Shown in pieces: positions 57,747 to 64,000 of a DNA stretch of 64,000 nucleotides. The first letter of the stretch is position 1. Every line of letters starts with the position of its first letter. The stretch lies in IMG/VR virus record IMGVR_UViG_3300043446_004967, positions 1-64,000 of that record, one strand, 5' to 3'. Made by a program: the position numbers and the translations under genes. Source of the stretch: a virus. Below the pieces are notes generated by a model. That model was not told where the DNA came from and did no database searches. It saw only the letters and a program-made list of their open reading frames with translations.

Positions 57747-58370
57747 CTACGAGGCAGGCTTTTTTCCGGAAGGCTCTCCCTCTTTAGAAGGAAGGCCGTC
57801 GCCCCCAAAAAACCGATCAAGCAGACCCACGTCTGACTTAGGGGGAAGCTGTTCCCCCTCGTCCCCGGCTGGCGTATCGCCGTTGTACCTTGGGCCCGGC
57901 AAAACTCCGTCGGGGCCTGACCCCGAAGACGGCGCAATGACTTTCGTCTGCCCCTCCCCGTCGTGCTGGTCAACGAAGTCCCCCAAAGAGGACTCCTTCT
58001 CCGGGGCATACGCGACTTCCGCCCGAGCCGTTTGCCCCGAAGCAAGAAAAGACCTGCGAGCCGGGTAATAAGCATACTCGTTACCGCCCTTAACAAAAGC
58101 GACCCTCGCTCCCTTACCGTGAATCTCCGAAGCAAACCCTATTAATGCCCCCGGCCCCCCTTCCAAAATGTGCCGCTGGTAAACGGACTCGCATCCGTCA
58201 ATGATTTTATCCTCAGTGTACGTATAGTCGCATACGTAGCGGGTAGCTCTTTGCGCCTCCGCCAAAGACGCCTCCAACCCTTTCAGCTGCGAGCGGGCGC
58301 TTAGTCTTCCGCTTACCGCTCCAACGACAACCGCAACTACGGCGACCGCCCCAAACAATTTTTTTGTCAT
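57747..58370 (-). CDS. Membrane-anchored protein near lysis genes
   Basis: A 207-aa protein starting MTKKLFGAVAVVAVVVGAVS. Residues 5-20 are a membrane anchor or signal; a short coiled coil (SQLKGLEASLAEAQRATRYV), a small Cys-containing domain, and a long acidic, Gly/Pro-rich tail follow. A spanin-like role is possible by position before the M23 gene, but the sequence does not prove it. Confidence 0.6.
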   Translation of the reverse strand: MTKKLFGAVAVVAVVVGAVSGRLSARSQLKGLEASLAEAQRATRYVCDYTYTEDKIIDGCESVYQRHILEGGPGALIGFASEIHGKGARVAFVKGGNEYAYYPARRSFLASGQTARAEVAYAPEKESSLGDFVDQHDGEGQTKVIAPSSGSGPDGVLPGPRYNGDTPAGDEGEQLPPKSDVGLLDRFFGGDGLPSKEGEPSGKKPAS

Positions 58371-58416
58371 AATTTTTTAGTCTCCTTATTTTATAAATTG
58401 CCCCCGGACAAGCCGT

Positions 58417-58749
58417 CTAAGGACGCAAAGGAGCAAGCAAAACGCTCGGACGAGATGCCCGCGCGGAGGGGTTCCCCTCATCGTCATCGTCATCGCCATC
58501 TTCATGGCTGTCCCGCTCCGGAGCCGGAAGATACGACACGGGCGCCGCGCGAGGAATAGCCCGAAGATGCGGGCTAAGCGCGTGCTGGAATCCCAGCCCC
58601 AAGGAAAGCAGCGAAACGGCAATTAAGGCCGCCGCCGTTGTAATCCAAACCCCCCCACGCTCAGCGGTCTTCGCCTTGGCCCCGGCGAATAAGGCCGCAA
58701 CACCGGAAATAATAGTAACGCCGAAAGCTAGTAAAATGTAATAGTCCAT
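58417..58749 (-). CDS. Two-helix membrane protein (holin candidate)
   Basis: A 110-aa protein starting MDYYILLAFGVTIISGVAAL. Two hydrophobic helices (3-22 and about 34-54) are joined by a short charged loop, and an acidic tail (SHEDGDDDDDEG) follows. Size, topology and place upstream of the M23 enzyme fit a class II-like holin. Not proven. Confidence 0.58.
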   Translation of the reverse strand: MDYYILLAFGVTIISGVAALFAGAKAKTAERGGVWITTAAALIAVSLLSLGLGFQHALSPHLRAIPRAAPVSYLPAPERDSHEDGDDDDDEGNPSARASRPSVLLAPLRP

Positions 58750-58853
58750 ATTATGTAGGCCCCTTCTTCTTTACTGATTTTCATTTTATGGGGGGCCTCA
58801 GAACGACCCCCCTAGGCATAGTACCGCAACGAAATTAAAAATGCACGGAGAAA

Positions 58854-59207
58854 TTACCACTCCTCCTTGGGCGCAGGTTCCTGCGTGCGGACCCATGCTA
58901 GTAGGGAACTGACGGCCCCGAAAAAATGAGCGGCCACAGCGTCCCCTTCGCACTTCTGCTGCATAGACGGTAACAAATCTGCAATAACTTGCGCCGCGCT
59001 TCGCGGGATCGGGCATGTAGGAGAGGTCAACACCTCAACACACTCCGCCCCCACGCCTAACGAAGCGAAAGTATGATAAGTAACGAGTAATTCGTGCAAG
59101 GTACACGCCCCCGCATTGACTACGACGGGTAACGCGTCGTTCTCCTCCTCCAGCCCCGCTAAAGCCACGCGCAGCTGCCCTAGGTTAGTAATCGTGCGCC
59201 CCCTCAT
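58854..59207 (-). CDS. Hypothetical protein
   Basis: A 117-aa protein starting MRGRTITNLGQLRVALAGLE. An N-terminal alpha/beta part (DALPVVVNAGACTLHELLV) is followed by helices (SSLLAWVRTQEP). It begins two bases after the dUTPase stop. Function unknown. Confidence 0.58.
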   Translation of the reverse strand: MRGRTITNLGQLRVALAGLEEENDALPVVVNAGACTLHELLVTYHTFASLGVGAECVEVLTSPTCPIPRSAAQVIADLLPSMQQKCEGDAVAAHFFGAVSSLLAWVRTQEPAPKEEW

Positions 59208-59209
59208 AA

Positions 59210-59725
59210 CTAAACGACCCCCTCGTCTTCGTAGCGTAAGCCGGTGTTGCTAAGCGTTAAACTCTTTACCGAGGCGCCTGTCTGCCCGGTGGAACCAAAC
59301 CCCCCCGCACCCCGCTTGGTGTCGCCCAGCTCCTCAGCCCACGCTAAGGCGACCTTTTGCACGCGCGCAATAACCATCTGCGCCACCCGTTGCCCCGGCT
59401 CAATTAAGCACGGCTCGTCAGAAAGGTTAATTAATAAAACGCTAATCTCCCCCCGATAGTCGGAATCTACCGTTCCCGGCGCATTGGCGACAGTTACCCC
59501 GAACTTAAGCGCAAGGCCGGAACGAGGGCGAAGCTGTGCCTCATAGCCTTCCGGCAGTTCCAACGCGATTCCGCACGGAATCAACGCGCGGCGCAACGGT
59601 TGAAGGATCAGCGACTCGGGGATAGCGGCGTGCAGGTCCATACCTGCGCTTCCTTCCGTCGCGTAAGCGGGAAGCAGCGCCCCGCCACGCACGTCTTTAA
59701 CTTTAACCCTGAGCATCAGTACCAT
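59210..59725 (-). CDS. dut: dUTPase (trimeric)
   Basis: A 171-aa protein starting [26 protein letters not shown] (three codons in) is an alternative start. All five dUTPase motifs are present: [36 protein letters not shown] and [10 protein letters not shown]. It hydrolyses dUTP to dUMP, giving substrate for ThyX and keeping uracil out of DNA. It overlaps the upstream gene by 23 bp. Confidence 0.93.
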   Translation of the reverse strand: MVLMLRVKVKDVRGGALLPAYATEGSAGMDLHAAIPESLILQPLRRALIPCGIALELPEGYEAQLRPRSGLALKFGVTVANAPGTVDSDYRGEISVLLINLSDEPCLIEPGQRVAQMVIARVQKVALAWAEELGDTKRGAGGFGSTGQTGASVKSLTLSNTGLRYEDEGVV

Positions 59726-60110
59726 CTCCTTGGTTATGCACGCGCATGAGGCTCAAGGTCACGCGTGCTGCGGTAAGTCTTAGTTTAATTACGCCTTCCG
59801 ACGTAACGGATATGCCGTCCGCACGAGGTATGGGATACGTTGCTACACGACCTGTCCGCATTTCCTGTAGACGAAAACTCCTCTTTACCCCCCGATACCT
59901 CCCTAATATGCCGGAAAGTCCGTTATCCGACGGCAGCCCCCAAGGAAGTAGCTCGACCTCCGTAGGGACACAGGGGAACCCGGGCGTACCGCACTTAGAC
60001 GGTACCCTCGGACTAAACGGTTCCGCCTGTAGGGTAAGGCGGCAACGAGGGGCCAACTGCAACCACCTCGTTACCTCCGAGGGGTTTTTTAACGGAACAG
60101 CAGCCCCCAT
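59703..60110 (-). CDS. Hypothetical basic protein
   Basis: A 135-aa protein starting [18 protein letters not shown]. It is beta-rich and basic ([39 protein letters not shown]). It overlaps a 38-aa membrane gene upstream and dut downstream. Function unknown. Confidence 0.55.
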   Translation of the reverse strand: MGAAVPLKNPSEVTRWLQLAPRCRLTLQAEPFSPRVPSKCGTPGFPCVPTEVELLPWGLPSDNGLSGILGRYRGVKRSFRLQEMRTGRVATYPIPRADGISVTSEGVIKLRLTAARVTLSLMRVHNQGDGTDAQG

Positions 60111-60205
60111 AAAAGCGCCCCCAAAATAATAATTATTAGGGCGTAAAAAAGCACCTTAGCCAGTGCCCCTAACGCACAGCTAAGCGCCTCTAAAAATTCC
60201 TGCAT
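60089..60205 (-). CDS. Small membrane protein (38 aa)
   Basis: From ATG 60205 with GGAGGAG just upstream: MQEFLEALSCALGALAKVLF then a single hydrophobic helix ([18 protein letters not shown]). Its end overlaps the start of the next gene by 22 bp. Confidence 0.55.
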   Translation of the reverse strand: MQEFLEALSCALGALAKVLFYALIIIILGALLWGLLFR

Positions 60206-60215
60206 ACTCCTCCGC

Positions 60216-60434
60216 TTATACCAACGGCGGCTGCAACGTCACGAAGTGTTGCGCCACCTTTAAAATATCTTTTTTAGTTTTGGGGCAGGCGGCCCCGGCC
60301 AGCCGCTGGAACTCGCGTTTTTTGCAAGCCCCGCACACAGGCGCGATCACGGCCCCTATCGCCGCCAACAATTCTTGCAGCGTTACAAGGTCATCCTCAT
60401 ACTGCTCCCACTGAAAAACAGGCTTCGCCGACAC
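60216..60434 (-). CDS. Small Cys-containing protein
   Basis: A 72-aa protein starting MSAKPVFQWEQYEDDLVTL. It has CGACKKREF and a later AACPKTKKD, a possible three-Cys metal site. Function unknown. Confidence 0.52.
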   Translation of the reverse strand: MSAKPVFQWEQYEDDLVTLQELLAAIGAVIAPVCGACKKREFQRLAGAACPKTKKDILKVAQHFVTLQPPLV

Positions 60435-60451
60435 CGCACGCCCCCAAAAAA

Positions 60452-60868
60452 TTAAAGGTTAGCCGGAACGTCTAACAGCTCTGCAAGCGTTTGCAGAACC
60501 TTCTTCTCCTCCTCGTTCGGCTCCTCACCGGCGACAACCCACCCGAAAGCATAAATGTCTTGCGCAATGTCCCCGGTGCCCTTCATCGCCACCACTTGAC
60601 GCCGCAGCTCCAACTGGCCTTGTACATCCCCCACAAGGGACATGGCCTCGTTAAACGCCCCCCTAATCTCCTTCTCTTCAAAATAATTTCCGATTTTTTT
60701 GTGTCTTAGCAGTAACGCCAAGGTTACTTCACGCTCTGCGGGCTCCGCCTTCTTGTCTGCGTAAGCAACTAAGGCACACGCAGCAGCGGCCGCTGACAAC
60801 ACCTTCTGACGCTCAACGCCTTCACCCGTAAACTTAGCGAACGTCTTACCAAAATTAAACAATCCCAT
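60452..60868 (-). CDS. TerB-like protein
   Basis: A 138-aa protein starting MGLFNFGKTFAKFTGEGVER. The helical repeat ALVAYADKKAEPAEREVTLA, RGAFNEAMSLVGDVQGQLEL and GDIAQDIYAFGWVVAGEEPN fits the TerB family (tellurite-resistance/stress cassette, DjlA N-terminal fold). In phages and defence islands TerB domains occur in stress or membrane-linked systems. Exact role unknown. Confidence 0.75.
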   Translation of the reverse strand: MGLFNFGKTFAKFTGEGVERQKVLSAAAAACALVAYADKKAEPAEREVTLALLLRHKKIGNYFEEKEIRGAFNEAMSLVGDVQGQLELRRQVVAMKGTGDIAQDIYAFGWVVAGEEPNEEEKKVLQTLAELLDVPANL

Positions 60869-60922
60869 AGTAAACCCCTTTATAGCTTAAATTTTTTGTT
60901 AGAATTATCCCCCGCCGTAACC

Positions 60923-61048
60923 TCAGTCGTCCGGACGGCGGAGCTTATCCCACCAGCGAACTATTTTTACCGTACACCAGACTAACAAAACTATGCCGCC
61001 CAGCGCGAGGCCCGCGACAATCTTATTACCAGACACAAATACGTCCAT
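60923..61048 (-). CDS. Small membrane protein (41 aa)
   Basis: From ATG 61048: MDVFVSGNKIVAGLALGGIV then one membrane helix and a positively charged tail (KIVRWWDKLRRPDD). It is too short for usual gene thresholds but has clean signal-anchor topology. Confidence 0.55.
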   Translation of the reverse strand: MDVFVSGNKIVAGLALGGIVLLVWCTVKIVRWWDKLRRPDD

Positions 61049-61127
61049 TTTTTCCTCTTTTTATACAAATTCCTTAGACTCTTAGACGGTTCTAGCCCGC
61101 TTACGTGATTAGCGCAAGCGGAATCGC

Positions 61128-61445
61128 TCAGGGCCGATCGTTCCACAAAAACAACGCCAAAAGTGCAATACCGCAAACTAACACAACGGGGCCGTCCCCC
61201 GCCGCTCTTATCTCGTGAAACAGCGCGCCCGCAAGATGATAGAGGAGAATAAGGCCGCTGACTATAATCATCCCAAGGAGGAAGTACTCGACGGGATCCT
61301 TATTAGTATTATTAACTCCCCTCCCCTCCCCTCCGTCGGAACGGGAAGGGGGTCCGCGTTCGGCCTGCTCCGTTTTTGCGGACCCCGCTCTGCAAAAATA
61401 TCTATAAAACGTTTTCGTACGTCCTCGTTGGAAAGGGAACAACAC
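61128..61445 (-). CDS. Small two-helix membrane protein, start uncertain
   Basis: The C-terminal 55 residues have two membrane helices (YFLLGMIIVSGLILLYHLAG and VVLVCGIALLALFLW). The long frame begins at 61445 but overlaps the upstream gene by 178 bp. An internal ATG (MIIVSGLILLYH, near 61268) would give a short protein without that overlap. Holin-like topology; function unknown. Confidence 0.5.
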   Translation of the reverse strand: MLFPFQRGRTKTFYRYFCRAGSAKTEQAERGPPSRSDGGEGRGVNNTNKDPVEYFLLGMIIVSGLILLYHLAGALFHEIRAAGDGPVVLVCGIALLALFLWNDRP

Positions 61446-61783
61446 TCGCGTTCGGCGCGTGTTATTTTGCGTAGGTGCTCCGTAAGGCGGAACTCCGTCT
61501 TGCTGACATGACGAGGATCCAATCCAAGATCTTCCATGACATCTTTAACATTGCTCCCCTCGACAAAGCGGAGCGCCGTCTCCAAGGTGCATTTAACCTC
61601 TCGACAACGCTTTAATAGACTTCCCATACTCATGTCCACGTACCGCTCGTGGCCGAGAGGCCAACGGCACCTCGACACAACGTCGCTATGGAGACGCGCG
61701 ACCTCACGGTCGGCGTGAAGCGTAACTTTGTGGTATTCGGCCACAACCGGAGGAACCCGATCAAACCTGTCCCAGTGCGTCAT
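61268..61783 (-). CDS. Hypothetical protein, paralogue family D
   Basis: A 171-aa protein starting MTHWDRFDRVPPVVAEYHK. It shares with the 61799 product the elements WPLGHERYVDM and ITRAERECCSLSNEDVRKRF. It has about 40 extra C-terminal residues (beginning RGPQKRSRPNADPL), which overlap the membrane gene. Function unknown. Confidence 0.6.
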   Translation of the reverse strand: MTHWDRFDRVPPVVAEYHKVTLHADREVARLHSDVVSRCRWPLGHERYVDMSMGSLLKRCREVKCTLETALRFVEGSNVKDVMEDLGLDPRHVSKTEFRLTEHLRKITRAERECCSLSNEDVRKRFIDIFAERGPQKRSRPNADPLPVPTEGRGGELIILIRIPSSTSSLG

Positions 61784-61798
61784 TAAGGCGCCTCCCTT

Positions 61799-62176
61799 CT
61801 ATTGGAAAATTCTTTTTATTAACTCCCGCGCCCCTTCGTCGGAAAGGGAGGGGAGTTCGCGTTCTGCCTGGGCTACCCGAGATAACCCCCAAGCGGGGCG
61901 TTCCTCCGCTAACTCTATGGTCGAGGAGCCGTAGCAAAAACTAGCCATCGCACCCTCCACGCCGCTCTCTCGCCAGAAATTTGCAGCAGCGACGAAATCT
62001 TCTTTTATCCAGACCAGCCGCTGGGCTATCTTTTCTTTATTCATTTCCCAATATTGTTCGTGGCCCGGCGGCCAGTCATCCATTGAGGAAATATCGCTCA
62101 GGAGATTTTCTATTTCCCCTTCCGCGCTGCGCATAAGTCTGAGAAACTCTTCATAAGTTTCTAAGGGGCTGTTCAT
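61799..62176 (-). CDS. Hypothetical protein, paralogue family D
   Basis: A 125-aa protein starting MNSPLETYEEFLRLMRSAE. It shares WPPGHEQYWEMN and VAQAERELPSLSDEGARELI with the preceding product. It is helical and acidic. The pair looks like a tandem duplication. Function unknown. Confidence 0.6.
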   Translation of the reverse strand: MNSPLETYEEFLRLMRSAEGEIENLLSDISSMDDWPPGHEQYWEMNKEKIAQRLVWIKEDFVAAANFWRESGVEGAMASFCYGSSTIELAEERPAWGLSRVAQAERELPSLSDEGARELIKRIFQ

Positions 62177-62355
62177 TTATATCCCCTCTACTTCTCTACT
62201 TTAACTCGTTCACTTTTGGCTTTTGTTGTGCCAAAATAACATCTAAGGTGGCATTTAACTTCGTCACGGCAATGAGAAGTTTTAAAACCGCTTCGCATGC
62301 CTCTTTTTCTTTTTTCTTTTTGTCAAATCAAAACATTAGGAAGCCTCCTTTTTTG

Positions 62356-62718
62356 TTACAAATCGTTTTCTTCTATATCCACTACTTCGTCATAAACCAT
62401 CTCTACCTCTGGATGGCGCTCAAACAAATCGTATAGTTTATCAAAAAACTCATAGTAATCGCCGTTTCCTGCGCATAGTAGATAAGGTTTTCGGTGTAGC
62501 ATTATGATGTACCCCCGCGCATAGAAACTCGACATACTCAATGTTATTTCAACATTAACACGCCGATTGCCTATCATTTCCTCAAAATGTCTGTTGTAGT
62601 CCATAAAGAGAGGTATCATGAGGCGCAAAAGCTTCCCCAAATTCGGATCTTCACTAATAGCGCTCTCAATTTCTTCCTTTTGTTTATATAGGTAGAAATT
62701 TTCTGGGTTCCAGTTCAC
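62356..62718 (-). CDS. Hypothetical protein (AT-rich)
   Basis: A 120-aa protein starting MNWNPENFYLYKQKEEIES. It is alpha/beta (VNVEITLSMSSFYARGYIIM). Its start overlaps the upstream stop by one base. Codon use is AT-richer than in most of the window, as for the next two genes, which may mean recent acquisition. Between 62177 and 62355 no convincing gene is seen. Confidence 0.6.
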   Translation of the reverse strand: MNWNPENFYLYKQKEEIESAISEDPNLGKLLRLMIPLFMDYNRHFEEMIGNRRVNVEITLSMSSFYARGYIIMLHRKPYLLCAGNGDYYEFFDKLYDLFERHPEVEMVYDEVVDIEENDL

Positions 62719-63308
62719 TACTTTCCCTCCTCCGCTCTTGACGACGCCACTCGGCTAAGATTTTGCGGTACACCCGTCGGGTTTTTTTCCGTTATTTCCA
62801 AGTCAGAACACGCACTGACTGCTTTAATAAGCTCGGCTATTATATGAAGATTGTCAAACTTATCAAATGAACCCAGTTCATAAGCCCATCCCAAATGGTT
62901 ATGCTGGTACGCTTCTTTTTTTTGCTCCTCTTTATGTGAAAATTTTATGTAGTATCGGTCGTGCGGCCATACAAAATTGTTTTGGTAATTGTTTTTTTTG
63001 CTTCTGGCTTTCGCTTTTTTCCCCCACCTATCCTCCCATCTTTTGTCCCATCGACGCCCGCCCTGTCTCTGAATGCGGACGGTAAATTCGCCTGTTTGGT
63101 AGTCTTCGCCGATTTGGCCAAGGGTGACCCATAACGAGGCAGGCCCCCATTTGCGCCCCCCTTCATCATCCTTGCCTTCTCGCCTTTTTCGGCTGTCTTT
63201 AAACGTTTGTGCCACCAAGTAGGCAAACTTGGCAGCTTCATATAGCCTGCCATGATCCGGAAAGGCGTAAATACCATCTTTTGTGATGGTGCATTTTGCA
63301 ATTGTCAT
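62718..63308 (-). CDS. Hypothetical protein (AT-rich)
   Basis: A 196-aa protein starting MTIAKCTITKDGIYAFPDH. The pattern KFAYLVAQTFKDSRKRREG, RWDKRWEDRWGKKAKARSKK and YYIKFSHKEEQKKEAYQHNH is very basic and aromatic. Function unknown. Confidence 0.58.
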   Translation of the reverse strand: MTIAKCTITKDGIYAFPDHGRLYEAAKFAYLVAQTFKDSRKRREGKDDEGGRKWGPASLWVTLGQIGEDYQTGEFTVRIQRQGGRRWDKRWEDRWGKKAKARSKKNNYQNNFVWPHDRYYIKFSHKEEQKKEAYQHNHLGWAYELGSFDKFDNLHIIAELIKAVSACSDLEITEKNPTGVPQNLSRVASSRAEEGK

Positions 63309-63324
63309 TTTTATGCCCCTTCCT

Positions 63325-63969
63325 TTAGATTAATAATAATTTCTGGGTATCGGCCTCTACGTTCCTTTTTGGGAACATTTCTTCCGACGTATTGATGTGA
63401 TATTGAAGCATTCCGTTTTGCTTCGATAAGTTATATGTCGGAGTCTGCGAGTCCCATTCGCAGATCATTAATGTTCTTATTGCATCATTAATACCTATTA
63501 TTAATAAGTAATCCTGCATATTTGTTTCAAATATTTTAAACTGCAATCCCATTTTTTTAATTTCATTAAATACTTCAAATAACGCAATTTTTTTCCTCAC
63601 CCTGTGCGCGAGTATATGGGGAAAGGTTCTCTCTCCGTGACCAGTTTGTGCCTCGTCGCAATAATAATCAACCTCCTCGTAATACTTTTCTTCCGCCAGC
63701 TCAATAAGTGCGGATTTGTATTGATCCTCTTTAATAACATCATTTTTAGAGTATTCGTAAAATACCTCCTTACACTCATCTTCTTGTTGGCTTATTCTTT
63801 CGCCCAAGACTAAAAACGACTCGCTTCTTCCGTAGTCCTTTGCTACATTTTCGTGTGACTTTTTTTCGCTATTGATTATTTTATTCCTCATTATTTCTTT
63901 TTGAATATCTTTATTCCATTCGTAAAAATACTCAAAATGAAGCCCGGCCATTCCCTCATCATACGTCAC
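63325..63969 (-). CDS. Hypothetical protein (AT-rich)
   Basis: A 214-aa protein starting MTYDEGMAGLHFEYFYEWN. A charged helical first half precedes an alpha/beta second half (LQFKIFETNMQDYLLIIGIN). It is the most AT-rich gene of the window. It lies at the right edge. Function unknown. Confidence 0.58.
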   Translation of the reverse strand: MTYDEGMAGLHFEYFYEWNKDIQKEIMRNKIINSEKKSHENVAKDYGRSESFLVLGERISQQEDECKEVFYEYSKNDVIKEDQYKSALIELAEEKYYEEVDYYCDEAQTGHGERTFPHILAHRVRKKIALFEVFNEIKKMGLQFKIFETNMQDYLLIIGINDAIRTLMICEWDSQTPTYNLSKQNGMLQYHINTSEEMFPKRNVEADTQKLLLI

Positions 63970-64000
63970 GTATGTTTTATATCTTTTAGTCTTTCTTGAG

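Overview
The window is one contiguous piece of a double-stranded DNA tailed-phage genome, probably a siphovirus with an HK97-type head and long tail. It encodes a large terminase, portal, XkdF-like protease, major capsid protein, head-tail connectors, a major tail protein, a frameshifted tail-assembly chaperone and a tape measure protein of more than 1,980 codons. Genes are tightly packed and often overlap by a few bases. Shine-Dalgarno sites of the AGGAGG type and sigma70-like promoters indicate a bacterial host. Nothing fixes the host taxon. No DNA polymerase, helicase, primase, integrase or tail-tip module is present, and genes run off the left edge, so the genome is larger than 64 kb.

Layout. 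1-15.75 kb (minus strand): tail and head genes, reading from portal to tape measure. 15.8-16.4 kb: one isolated plus-strand gene. 16.5-31.35 kb (minus): terminase, a ParB-domain protein, a GT-B glycosyltransferase, regulators, and nucleotide and DNA-modification enzymes (dNMP-kinase-like protein, ThyX, metallophosphoesterase, C5-methyltransferase, NrdB, NrdA). 31.5-41.4 kb (plus): accessory genes, including a HAD phosphatase - PRPP-synthetase-like - NAMPT-like - macro-domain cluster and a degenerate AAA/ABC-type pseudo-ATPase. 41.4-42.3 kb (minus): a tRNA-Ser-like gene and one hypothetical gene. 42.4-48.4 kb (plus): small proteins unique to this kind of phage, with several paralogues and a pentapeptide-repeat protein. 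48.4-57.2 kb (minus): small genes separated by repeat-rich DNA. This stretch has a 14-copy 10-bp phased A-tract array, a perfect 16/16 copy of bacterial parS inside a 24-bp palindrome, eight copies of a promoter whose -35 box sits in a palindromic operator, and more than 30 TACTAT motifs. It also has an iteron-like cluster of TGCAA/TTGCA palindromes and an operon of very small membrane peptides. 57.3-64 kb (minus): M23 endopeptidase, membrane proteins, dUTPase, a TerB-like protein and, at the right edge, AT-richer hypothetical genes.

How the parts may work together. ThyX, class I ribonucleotide reductase, dUTPase and a dNMP-kinase-like protein would supply dNTPs. The Prs-like and NAMPT-like pair would rebuild NAD+ after NADase-type immunity or during infection; a translationally linked macro domain suggests that ADP-ribose or a derivative is handled in the same pathway. 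The parS site, the phased A-tracts and the iteron cluster look like a plasmid-type replication or partition region that could recruit ParB, either the host's or the phage's own ParB-domain protein. The repeated operator-promoters imply one repressor controlling a whole block of right-arm genes.
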